From Candidatus Sulfotelmatobacter sp. (GTDB lineage Bacteria > Acidobacteriota > Terriglobia > Terriglobales > Acidobacteriaceae), in contig JASHOT010000146.1 in assembly GCA_030040965.1 (NCBI GenBank), positions 1-32,831 on the forward strand: a stretch of 32,831 bases of DNA, written 5' to 3'. The notes under the pieces were generated by a model. The model ran no database searches. It saw only the letters and a program-made list of their open reading frames with translations, and was not told the origin of the DNA. Shown one piece after another: positions 1 through 7,546 of the stretch. The position numbers and the translations under genes were made by a program. How positions within the stretch are numbered: position 1 is the first letter of the stretch; every line of letters starts with the position of its first letter.

Positions 1-13
1 TTTCCCCGCAAAA

Positions 14-30
14 GTAGTTAAAATAACTAC
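14..30. promoter_or_regulatory. Inverted repeat, probable toxin-antitoxin operator
   Basis: A perfect 7-bp inverted repeat, GTAGTTA-AAA-TAACTAC, ends 14 bases before the antitoxin start codon. Antitoxins of the Phd/YefM and VapB groups usually repress their own operon by binding short palindromes in this position. The repeat itself is seen directly; its operator role is inferred from placement. Confidence 0.65.
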
Positions 31-44
31 ATTAGAGGTGGGAT

Positions 45-278
45 GTGGACAAGGCCATTTCAGCATCCGAAGCCAACCGCAAATTTTCCGAAGTCCTGCG
101 CGGCGTGCGGGAGGGGAAGTCGTACGTGGTTACCAGCCACGGGCGGCCTGTTGCGCGCATCGAGCCGGTCGAGGCTCAACGACGCCGCAAGGCCAAAGCC
201 GCGTTGCTGGCCCGCATCGCGAAACAACCCGTTCAGAACATCGGTCCCTGGACGCGCGAAGAACTCTACGACGACTAG
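45..278 (+). CDS. Type II antitoxin, Phd/YefM-like
   Basis: A 77-residue protein that should neutralise the PIN toxin encoded 9 bases downstream and repress the shared promoter. Its N-terminus (ISASEANRKFSEVLRGV, then a VTSHGRPVARIEP strand) is the typical Phd/YefM DNA-binding fold, with the 'G-x-PVA-x-I' signature around residues 32-40. The C-terminal third is basic then acidic (WTREELYDD) and would wrap the toxin. The start is GTG at 45, chosen because AGAGG at 34-38 sits six bases upstream; an ATG at 43 is in the wrong frame. The family is clear; partner specificity is inferred from the operon. Confidence 0.85.
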   Translation: MDKAISASEANRKFSEVLRGVREGKSYVVTSHGRPVARIEPVEAQRRRKAKAALLARIAKQPVQNIGPWTREELYDD

Positions 279-287
279 TTCCCACAC

Positions 288-734
288 ATGCGAGTCGCGC
301 TCGATACCAATATTCTAGTTTACGTGGAAGGAATCAATGGTTTCGAGCCGAAAGAAACCGCCGCGGGACTGATCCGAAAGCTGCCAGGGTCAGATACCTT
401 TATTCCTGTGCAAGTGCTTGGCGAGCTTTTTCTTGTTCTGCTGCGCAAAGCCGGATGGTCGCCTGCTCAGGCGCGGACTGCTGTCCTCAGCTGGCACGAT
501 ACTTTTCCCGTCATCGAAACGTCTTCCACGATTCTGCTCGCCGGCATCGAGCTCTCCGTCGCCCATAAACTCCGCATCTGGGACGCCGTAATCCTCGCTG
601 CCGCCGCTGAGGCCGAGTGCCGGTTGCTTCTCTCCGAGGATCTGCAGGATGGATTCGCATGGCGCGGCGTGACGGTGGTGAATCCGTTTGCGAGAAAGAA
701 AAACGAAGTGTTGAAGAGTCTGTTGGACGAGTGA
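288..734 (+). CDS. PIN-domain ribonuclease toxin (VapC-like)
   Basis: A 148-residue PIN-domain protein, slightly longer than usual VapC toxins, expected to be a Mg2+-dependent endoribonuclease held inactive by the upstream antitoxin. The acidic active site is visible: D6 in ALDTNILVY, E46 in VLGEL, D99 in IWDAVILAAA and D118 in LLSED. The gene starts 9 bases after the antitoxin stop without a clear Shine-Dalgarno site, which suggests translational coupling. It ends four bases before the convergent rph stop. Pairing a PIN toxin with a Phd/YefM-type antitoxin is common in bacteria. The RNA target cannot be deduced. Confidence 0.87.
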   Translation: MRVALDTNILVYVEGINGFEPKETAAGLIRKLPGSDTFIPVQVLGELFLVLLRKAGWSPAQARTAVLSWHDTFPVIETSSTILLAGIELSVAHKLRIWDAVILAAAAEAECRLLLSEDLQDGFAWRGVTVVNPFARKKNEVLKSLLDE

Positions 735-738
735 GAAT

Positions 739-1476
739 TTACTGCCGCAGCGTCAGCGCGCTCAGCACCGACTGCTGCTTTGCGATCAACTGCTCGACAC
801 CCTTACGTGCCAGAGCGAGCATCTTGCTGAGCTGCGCGTCGTCGAACACCTGATGCTCCGCCGTGGCCTGCACTTCCACCAGCTTGTGGCCGGCGGTCAT
901 GACGAAGTTCATGTCGACGTCGGCGCGCGAGTCTTCTTCGTAGCAGAGATCGAGCAGAATTTCTCCCTCGACGATTCCCACGCTGATGGCTGCGACGAAA
1001 TCTTTCAGCGGAACGGAAGTAAGCGTTCCGGCTTCCACGAGTTTTTCGAGCGCCAGCCCGAGGGCGACGAAGGCTCCGGTGATCGACGCCGTGCGCGTGC
1101 CGCCATCGGCCTGAATCACGTCGCAATCGATCCAGATGGTGCGCTCGCCGAGGCGCACGAGGTCGGTAACGGCACGCAATGAGCGTCCGATGAGGCGCTG
1201 AATCTCGTGCGTTCGACCGCTGGGTCGGCCTTTGGCGACTTCGCGCGGCGTGCGCGTCAGCGTGGCGCGGGGCAGCATGGAGTATTCGCTAGAAATCCAT
1301 CCCTTGCCCGAGTTGCGCAGGAATGACGGCACGGTTTCTTCAATGGAAGCGGTGCAAATGACGCGCGTGTTGCCCACTTCGATCAGCACCGAGCCTTCGG
1401 CCGTGGAAATGAATTCGGGCGTGATCGCGATGGGACGGAGTTGATCAGGGGAACGATTATCGGAGCGATAGAACAT
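739..1476 (-). CDS. rph: Ribonuclease PH
   Basis: A 245-residue phosphorolytic 3'-to-5' exoribonuclease that trims tRNA 3' ends, releasing nucleoside diphosphates. Family hallmarks are the N-terminal [13 protein letters not shown] segment, [18 protein letters not shown], the arginine-rich substrate patch [12 protein letters not shown], and [20 protein letters not shown] followed by [17 protein letters not shown]. Length matches the usual 238-250 residues. The reading frame stays open upstream to 1626, but homology begins at the ATG at 1474-1476, so that start is used. In many bacteria rph lies beside gerM/amidase genes and rdgB; here gerMN is 4 kb away and a toxin-antitoxin pair occupies the downstream side. 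Confidence 0.96.
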   Translation of the reverse strand: MFYRSDNRSPDQLRPIAITPEFISTAEGSVLIEVGNTRVICTASIEETVPSFLRNSGKGWISSEYSMLPRATLTRTPREVAKGRPSGRTHEIQRLIGRSLRAVTDLVRLGERTIWIDCDVIQADGGTRTASITGAFVALGLALEKLVEAGTLTSVPLKDFVAAISVGIVEGEILLDLCYEEDSRADVDMNFVMTAGHKLVEVQATAEHQVFDDAQLSKMLALARKGVEQLIAKQQSVLSALTLRQ

Positions 1477-1530
1477 GCGGAAGATTGTAAACGATTGAAG
1501 AGGAAGGAAATGGAGTTGTTGACCAACAGA

Positions 1531-1546
1531 TATATCTATAGATATA
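1531..1546. promoter_or_regulatory. Perfect 16-bp palindrome, candidate PadR operator
   Basis: TATATCTATAGATATA is its own reverse complement. It lies between divergent rph (start codon 55 bases away) and padR (about 147 bases upstream of its start). It is strikingly AT-rich in a GC-rich region. PadR regulators commonly bind dyads at their own promoters, so autoregulation, and possibly an effect on rph, is inferred. Confidence 0.6.
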
Positions 1547-1692
1547 CATAAAGCATGATCGACAGTTATACTGACCAGATCTTGCTGCAAGAACTTGAGA
1601 GCCGCTCTGCGGCGCGAGTTCCTCAACTTGCAGGTCGTGCGGTTGTCACTGTCGCAACGAGTCTGAGAAACGACTCAGAAGGAGTTTCGAAT

Positions 1693-2259
1693 ATGTACGG
1701 AAGGTGTGGAAGTTGGTGGCGTGGCGGATTCGGGTCGCAGTTCATGGGAGGCGGTTTTCCCTGGGGCGGCCGCGGCGGCCGCTGGGGAAGATTTTTCGGT
1801 CCGGGCGAGATTCGCCTGGCGCTGCTTTCGATGTTGGAAAGCGGTCCGAAGCACGGTTACGAGTTGATGAAAGAGCTCGAGTCAAAGTCTGGCGGGATGT
1901 ACAAGGCCAGCGCGGGGGCGATTTATCCGGCGCTGCAGCAACTCGAAGATGAGGGCATGGTGACCTCCGACCAGCTTGCAGGCAAGCGGACATACGCGCT
2001 TACCGAGGCAGGCAAGGCCGAACTGCAGCGGGAGGCGGAGACCGTGAAGCAAATCTGGCAGCGCGCGGAGCAGGCCGGAGACTGGGCGCCGTGGATGGGA
2101 ATGGAGGGCGCCGAAGTGATGCGTCCGGCAGCGGGGGTGATGAAGGCGGCGCTGCGCGCGGCGACTCGCGGATCGCATGATGCAGCGCGGATCGAGAAAA
2201 TTCGCGAGATTCTCGAGCGCACGAAACGCGAGATCGAGTCGCTGGAAAAACAGTCCTAA
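1693..2259 (+). CDS. PadR-family transcriptional regulator
   Basis: A 188-residue regulator. Residues 1-37 are rich in glycine, tryptophan and arginine. Residues 38-110 form a PadR winged helix (GEIRLALLSMLESGPKHGYELMKELE, then GAIYPALQQLEDEGMV and a KRTYALTEAG wing). The last 40 residues form a charged dimerisation helix (IEKIREILERTKREIESLE). The frame is open further upstream, but the ATG at 1693 has an AAGGAG site (1679-1684) eight bases before it, and upstream codons show no family similarity. The palindrome at 1531-1546 is a likely binding site. A terminator follows at 2284, so the neighbouring M48 protease probably has a separate transcript. PadR proteins often control efflux or membrane-stress genes; the target here is unknown. 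Confidence 0.9.
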   Translation: MYGRCGSWWRGGFGSQFMGGGFPWGGRGGRWGRFFGPGEIRLALLSMLESGPKHGYELMKELESKSGGMYKASAGAIYPALQQLEDEGMVTSDQLAGKRTYALTEAGKAELQREAETVKQIWQRAEQAGDWAPWMGMEGAEVMRPAAGVMKAALRAATRGSHDAARIEKIREILERTKREIESLEKQS

Positions 2260-2283
2260 GCACGCAACCATCGTCAGCAAGAG

Positions 2284-2314
2284 TCCACGGACGGAAATCC
2301 GTGGGCTTTTGTTT
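2284..2314 (+). terminator. Rho-independent terminator after padR
   Basis: A 7-bp stem (CCACGGA at 2285-2291, TCCGTGG at 2298-2304) with a six-base loop is followed by GCTTTTGTTTT. It begins about 25 bases after the padR stop. Confidence 0.8.
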
Positions 2315-2481
2315 TGGCCGCGGCCGATTCGACAATGTTCAAGTCCGGATACTCCGCTTCACGCAAGCGACCACTCGAAAAGCGAAACTTCGGTACCGTT
2401 GTTCCCCGCATTTTTCCACGCGAAACTTGGAGTTCCTCACAATGCCGATCGTAAAGCTGGGAGTGCGATAAGAGACGCTCG

Positions 2482-5361
2482 ATGAAGGTTTTGAAACAAC
2501 CTGGGTTACGGGCTGTTGTGCTCGCGCTGGGTGTGCTGCTGGCGATGACTGTCTCCGCCATGACCTGTGCCGCCCAGGACGACGAAGACGTCACTTCCGC
2601 GGCGGACGGGGCGGACTCTCCCGCGAGCTTGTTCCTGCGGCTGGAAAGGCAGGGAAATGTCTACGCGAACCTGGAGTTGCCGGAGGGTTCGACTGTCTCG
2701 GACACACTGACGGCGGCGCTAGTCCAGACCCTGTATTGCGCTCCGGGAAAGTTTCGCGGAAACGACTCCGCAGATGGCTTGCGCTCGATCGCGAAGAACT
2801 GGAGCGCCGCGCAGAGGGAGAATTATCAAAAGAGCCTGGCCAAATATGAGCAGCGGCATGTTGCGGGCACGTGCTATTCGGCCATGGCGCGACGCGATGG
2901 AGTCGTGCAGGCCGACATTGAATATTCTCAGCTCGTGAAGGAGTTGAAGCGCGCCGGAGCGGATCGATTCATCCTTTCGCTGGACGTGCCGCAGGCGCCT
3001 TTTCGCGACTATTCACGAACCTACCTGACGCAGGACATAACGCCGGGAATGCCGTTCCTGACCTATGAGATCCCACTTGAGTCGAATGCGAGCGCGGCCG
3101 CCATTCACATTGCGTTTGGTTTGCGCCACAGCGACGTCAATCGCGGCTTCGCCATTCTGGCCGGATTCATCCTGCTGCCGGTTTTTGTGACGCTCTGGAT
3201 GCGGCGATCCGCGCTGGCCTCGGCGAAGATCGATGCAGCCGCGGCCTGGTTTGGTTTCTTCCGCACGCTGAACTGGATTCTGACCGGAACGATGTTGCTC
3301 TGGGTCACGTCAAGTCTGGGCGCGCGCGCCATTCTGCGTGAATGGATCGCCGATCATGGGTATTCATCCTGGGCCGCAGCCGGACTCGATGCGTTGATTG
3401 CGCTGGGCCCGGTATTCCTCACTTATTTCTTGTGCATCGCGCTCTCCTATCCTCTGCACACCGAATTGCGTGGCAGCCAATACACGCGTCGCGAATTTCT
3501 GGTGTCGCACGGAGTCATGACTTTTGCAAAGGCGCTGCCCTGGATGCTCGCCCTCGCCTTGCTCGAAATGACGCGGGAACAATTGGAGCGCTCGGTCGTG
3601 TTGCTGGGCGTGAATCTTGTGCTGATGCAGTTGCTGCAGATCGTGAAGCTGCGCGTGCTGAAGTCGGCTCCGCAGCCGGTGACCACCGGCGAACTGCGCG
3701 AAAAGATTCTGGCGCTCGCCGCCCGGCTGCAGGTGCAGGTCAAGCAAATCCTGGTGCTGCCGGCAGGGAAGGGGCAGGTGGCCAACGCTTACGCGGCGAA
3801 GGGCAAGGCGGTGATGTTCACCGACTACCTGCTGCTGCATCTTACCAAGCCTGAAGTGGAGGGCATTGCGGCGCACGAGCTGGCACATTTGAAATACAAA
3901 CATCCGACCAAACGCGGCATTGCATTTCTTGTGGTGATCTTTTCACCCGCCATTTTTTCCTGGCTGCGGCAGATCTTTTTCGGACTGCTCGTGCCCTTCG
4001 GATTTCTCTCGGGCGAGAACGCTACATTCACGCACTGGCTGTGGTCGGCGATGACGGTGTTTGATCACTGGTCGCAGCGCGACTTCGTTCTCGTCATGCT
4101 GGGCATGACCGGATTTTATTTTCTGGCGCGCCACCACGAGAATGTGGCCGATGAGACCGCGGTGCGGCTTACGGGCAATGCCGAGGCACAGATCACAGGA
4201 CTGCTGAAGGTGAATCGGCTGAACTTTGTTCCGATTCAGTGGGGCAAAGTGACGGAAAGCTGGGTAACCCATCCTTCGACAATGCGGCGCGTCGAGCGAA
4301 TGGCTGCCGTGGGAGGCTTGCCGCCGGAACGGCTGGAGCAGATTCTGGCGCAATATAAATCTGAGTCGCTTCAGGGCTCTGCGGCACTGCCACCGGTCGC
4401 GGTCGAGGATCGCTATCCCGCGCCGGATGCGGGCGACGCGGAGACTGTGAAAGCCGCGGTCAACCGCCGCGTTCTGATCCTGCTCAAGGTATGGGCTCTG
4501 CGCCTCACGATGGTATTAGTTCCCACGCTGGTCGCGGTGCTGGCTCGGCATTTTCACATCATGTATGTCGCGGGGCTCGCTCTTTATCTAGCTGGATTCG
4601 TCCTCGCTGTTGCGCTGGTTGTCGTGATGGGTTTTTGGTTCACTGCACTCGGCAACGGACGCGAAAGGCAGCGTCTAACGCAGCGCTTTGAACGCGAACT
4701 TCTGCCGGTGGGCCGTCCCGAAGACGCTTTTGTCGGCATCGCCCCGACACCGGTTCCCAGACTTTTTGGCGCAAGTTATCACTGGGACAGCGGTTTTTTC
4801 GTTTTCTCCCGCGATCGCCTGCAGTTCGTTGGAGAGAGGGCAAAATTTTCTCTGGCCGCGGCGGATATCGATTCGGTCGTGATCGGTCCAGGCGGGCCGA
4901 GCTGGTACAAATTCCAGCGCGTCTATTTACGGTGGAAAGACGCAAGCACGGGACGAAGCGGCATCTTCAATCTCTATCCGCTCAATCCGGGATCCATCTG
5001 GCATTCTCGCGCTCGCGTGCGAGCGCTTTACGAAAGCCTGCAATCGTGGCACACGAATTCAAGTTCCTATCCCGAGACTCGGCCGGAACTCTTCGCGCTG
5101 ACGGGACCGAGTATCGGAGAAGTGCAGTGCGTGTCTCCGGCGTTGATCGGGAAACTGCGGCCAAATTTGAAGGAGGTGGTTTCCGCCTTCCCGCTTCTGC
5201 TGGCCGCCGTATTCTTGTTCCGGGCTCAGTTCGGCTATTTGCTGTATACGATGTTCGGCGTGCGCCTGTTTCAGGTGATCCCCTACTGGCGCTATCGCGA
5301 CCGTCCGCCGCTGGCTCCACATCCCGCCGAGGCTGTGAAAGCGCGTGGGGCAAGCATCTAG
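2482..5361 (+). CDS. Large membrane-bound M48 metalloprotease
   Basis: A 959-residue zinc protease, far longer than HtpX (about 290 residues). A signal peptide or first membrane helix occupies residues 8-31, followed by an extracytoplasmic region to about 200. Several membrane helices lie between about 212 and 390. The catalytic domain has HELAH (H465, E466, H469) and the third-ligand motif ENVADE (E553, D557), both typical of peptidase family M48. Two more helices follow near 670-725. The last 230 residues include a beta-rich segment (about 760-850, around FVFSRDRLQFVGERAKFSL) resembling a PH-like domain, though this is only an impression. HtpX-type enzymes handle misfolded membrane proteins; whether this one does is inferred. 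No strong Shine-Dalgarno site precedes the ATG. A short frame (ATG at 2442, nine codons) ends 10 bases upstream. Confidence 0.85.
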   Translation: MKVLKQPGLRAVVLALGVLLAMTVSAMTCAAQDDEDVTSAADGADSPASLFLRLERQGNVYANLELPEGSTVSDTLTAALVQTLYCAPGKFRGNDSADGLRSIAKNWSAAQRENYQKSLAKYEQRHVAGTCYSAMARRDGVVQADIEYSQLVKELKRAGADRFILSLDVPQAPFRDYSRTYLTQDITPGMPFLTYEIPLESNASAAAIHIAFGLRHSDVNRGFAILAGFILLPVFVTLWMRRSALASAKIDAAAAWFGFFRTLNWILTGTMLLWVTSSLGARAILREWIADHGYSSWAAAGLDALIALGPVFLTYFLCIALSYPLHTELRGSQYTRREFLVSHGVMTFAKALPWMLALALLEMTREQLERSVVLLGVNLVLMQLLQIVKLRVLKSAPQPVTTGELREKILALAARLQVQVKQILVLPAGKGQVANAYAAKGKAVMFTDYLLLHLTKPEVEGIAAHELAHLKYKHPTKRGIAFLVVIFSPAIFSWLRQIFFGLLVPFGFLSGENATFTHWLWSAMTVFDHWSQRDFVLVMLGMTGFYFLARHHENVADETAVRLTGNAEAQITGLLKVNRLNFVPIQWGKVTESWVTHPSTMRRVERMAAVGGLPPERLEQILAQYKSESLQGSAALPPVAVEDRYPAPDAGDAETVKAAVNRRVLILLKVWALRLTMVLVPTLVAVLARHFHIMYVAGLALYLAGFVLAVALVVVMGFWFTALGNGRERQRLTQRFERELLPVGRPEDAFVGIAPTPVPRLFGASYHWDSGFFVFSRDRLQFVGERAKFSLAAADIDSVVIGPGGPSWYKFQRVYLRWKDASTGRSGIFNLYPLNPGSIWHSRARVRALYESLQSWHTNSSSYPETRPELFALTGPSIGEVQCVSPALIGKLRPNLKEVVSAFPLLLAAVFLFRAQFGYLLYTMFGVRLFQVIPYWRYRDRPPLAPHPAEAVKARGASI

Positions 5362-5372
5362 ACGCAGTCCGA

Positions 5373-5404
5373 AAGATCAGAAGATCAAAAGAATCGGAAG
5401 ATCG
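5373..5404. repeat. Short tandem repeat, AAGATC-type unit
   Basis: Four imperfect 7-9-base units beginning AAGATC or AAGAATC lie in the 60-base gap between convergent M48 and gerMN genes: AAGATCAG, AAGATCAA, AAGAATCGG, AAGATCG. Similar short tandem arrays of other sequence lie at 21437, 22305 and 31704. Confidence 0.5.
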
Positions 5405-5421
5405 ACGCCCCACAAGTGTCT

Positions 5422-6021
5422 CTACTCTCCGCCCTGGAGTTGCGTCGCCAGCTGATTCATGGCCGTGACATCGTAGAAAGAAGACAGGTCAGCGTGGCCG
5501 GCGAGCGTCTCGCGTTCCTTGCCGTCCACAAGGATTTTCACTTTCACGACCCCTGGTGTGTTCGCGGATACGGTATGAATCAACGACGCGACCGTAAGCT
5601 CTTCCACCAATACGCCGGAGCGGTGCTCGTCGGCGAATGCGGAGTTGAGATCGATCACGGCAACGCCGGGATCAACCAGAAAAACGCTGCGCACTTCGGC
5701 TCCCGTTCCCAGAACATGCGGTGAATTTTTATCGAGATAAATCGAGAGCAGGGCGCGCAGCAATTCTTCAGCGCGCTGTTGACGGCCGCTCGGCATGGGA
5801 ATCTGTGCCGAAGTCGCGCGCAGACTGCCGTCGTCATCGTAGGCGACGTACAACGTGACTTGCTCTGTGGGACCGGCGACGGGAGGCGCGAGAGGCCGCG
5901 TGTCGGTTGTGGCCTGGGGCTTTGACACGACGGTCTTGCGCACGTGCCAGGCATAGATGCTTAAGCCGAGAGCGGCGGCCAGCAACACGCTCGTGGCGAT
6001 GACAAGATGCCGAGGGATCAT
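5422..6021 (-). CDS. GerMN-domain exported protein
   Basis: A 199-residue protein with one N-terminal membrane helix (about residues 5-24), a short linker and a GerMN domain. The domain is recognised from VTLYVAYDDDGSL, the QQRAEELLRALL helix, VRSVFLVDPGVAVIDLNSAF, ELTVASLIHTVSANTPGVVKVKILVDGKE and a final AGHADLSSF. GerMN proteins are envelope-associated; the name comes from Bacillus spore germination, but the domain is widespread in non-sporulating bacteria beside amidase genes. The frame opens at 6150 inside the upstream amidase gene, but the membrane helix begins right after the ATG at 6021, which has AAAGG eight bases ahead. It is the last gene of the DUF1015-amidase-gerMN run. Its exact role, perhaps peptidoglycan remodelling with the amidase, is inferred. 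Confidence 0.85.
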   Translation of the reverse strand: MIPRHLVIATSVLLAAALGLSIYAWHVRKTVVSKPQATTDTRPLAPPVAGPTEQVTLYVAYDDDGSLRATSAQIPMPSGRQQRAEELLRALLSIYLDKNSPHVLGTGAEVRSVFLVDPGVAVIDLNSAFADEHRSGVLVEELTVASLIHTVSANTPGVVKVKILVDGKERETLAGHADLSSFYDVTAMNQLATQLQGGE

Positions 6022-6094
6022 CGACTGTACCTTTCCCGCAGCGTGTCTGGGCGGCGTCTCGTTATGCTGAGTGTCGTTCTCGTTGCTTCGAACA

Positions 6095-7546
6095 TCATGG
6101 CGCAGCTCCCAACTGGTCGCGAGTGGCGGCGATCGCAGTGGCGACGGCACTGGTAATCAATTGCTGATAGTCAGGTGCGATGAGCTGCGACACGTCTGAT
6201 CCCTGGGGTGCGATTTCCACGGCAATCGCAGGACCGATCACGTTGTTGAGCGGGCGCAGGGGCGCAGCCAGAGCGCGCACGGGAATCTGGCGCTTCTGCA
6301 GTTCGCCGGCCACCGCCGAGGCGGCGGTCTGGCTCAAGGGACGCGAGGTGCGTTGAGCGGTGGTCCAGGAGAGAAACGGGCCGCGATCGTCTTCTCCATA
6401 GGGCAGCAGTGCGCTGTAAACGCGCACGCCGTGGCCGCTGGAGGCGGCGTGCAGGGCAATGTAAATGGCCGCGTGGTCGGCATTGGCGAAGATGGCACGC
6501 TGATCGAGCGAAACGTTGGCGTCGGAGTCGCGCAGCACCAGCGTTGTAATGCCGCGGCTTTCCAGTTCCTGACGCAGGCTGCGGGCCAGCGCCACGGTGA
6601 CATCTTTTTCGAGCAAAGTGGCGCTCAGCGTTTCGCCGTGATCGTCTCCGCCATGGCTCGCATCCACCACTGCAAAGTACCTGCGGGCAGCGGGAACTGG
6701 AGGCGCAGGTGCGGGTGCAGGCGTGGCGGGTGGCGCGGTGGTTGCCGTATTTGAGGCCACTGATGCTGGTGGAGTATTAGGCTCGTTGGCTGCGGACACG
6801 ACCGCGACCGGGGCAATCGTGATCGTCTTGCCGTTGTTGCTGAAGCTTGCCAGCACTGCAACGCTCGTGTTCACGGTAATGATCGCGGCACCATTGTTTT
6901 CGCTGTAGTTCGCCGAAGAAATGGTTTTGTTTCCGAATGTCAGCATGGGCGAAGCGGGCGCGACCAGCGGCTCGCGAGTGAAGGTCATGCGCAGCGAGCC
7001 GGTTTCCGTCGCAATGGTGGGATTCACCGGCGCGGAGAAATTGAATACCAGCCGGGGAGGGTTCTGTGCCGCCAGCGACGCCGTGAAATGCGTTCCTACG
7101 CTGCCAATGAAAAGACGTGCCGATGCCTCATGCAGCGTGACCGGCCCTCCGAGAAAGCGCGGCAGCAGCGAGCCGAGCGCGGCCACAGGTACCAGACCGC
7201 GATCGTTGTGCAAAAGGAATTTCTCGCCCAGATCGGCATCCCGCCCTAGCACCCGTGCGCGACTCTTGCCCGCCTGAAAGTTGCCCTCGATGTTGTTGTA
7301 GCGCAGGCGCCAACGACCGCCGCTTTCAATTCTTGCGCTCACCGTGCCCAAGGGCTCGAGCACCTCGAGCAATCCCACGTAATCGCGGCCATCGTGTTGC
7401 ACGATGGCAACTGAATAGTTGGCTGCGACCGAGTAGACGGCGAGATGTTTTTCCGCGGGCGCGCCAGAAAGAAAAATCGTGGAAAAAATCGCGCAGGCGA
7501 GCATGACCGCGGGCCCGGCGATAAGCCGCGGTTCAGTCCAGCGCAT
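6095..7546 (-). CDS. N-acetylmuramoyl-L-alanine amidase (AmiC-type, Amidase_3)
   Basis: A 483-residue zinc amidase predicted to cleave the bond between muramic acid and the stem peptide of peptidoglycan. A signal or anchor helix lies at residues 8-28. An N-terminal region (about 35-250) starts with a copper-amine-oxidase-N-like segment and continues with AMIN-like beta strands. A Pro/Ala/Thr linker spans 250-288 and the catalytic domain 289-483. Zinc ligands appear as H298 (DASHGG), E313 (LLEKDV) and H366 (ALHAAS), with the catalytic glutamate E444 (AVEIAPQG); the set is complete although surrounding motifs are diverged. Its start overlaps the DUF1015 gene by 14 bases, suggesting coupling, and gerMN follows 73 bases later. 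Confidence 0.9.
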   Translation of the reverse strand: MRWTEPRLIAGPAVMLACAIFSTIFLSGAPAEKHLAVYSVAANYSVAIVQHDGRDYVGLLEVLEPLGTVSARIESGGRWRLRYNNIEGNFQAGKSRARVLGRDADLGEKFLLHNDRGLVPVAALGSLLPRFLGGPVTLHEASARLFIGSVGTHFTASLAAQNPPRLVFNFSAPVNPTIATETGSLRMTFTREPLVAPASPMLTFGNKTISSANYSENNGAAIITVNTSVAVLASFSNNGKTITIAPVAVVSAANEPNTPPASVASNTATTAPPATPAPAPAPPVPAARRYFAVVDASHGGDDHGETLSATLLEKDVTVALARSLRQELESRGITTLVLRDSDANVSLDQRAIFANADHAAIYIALHAASSGHGVRVYSALLPYGEDDRGPFLSWTTAQRTSRPLSQTAASAVAGELQKRQIPVRALAAPLRPLNNVIGPAIAVEIAPQGSDVSQLIAPDYQQLITSAVATAIAATRDQLGAAP

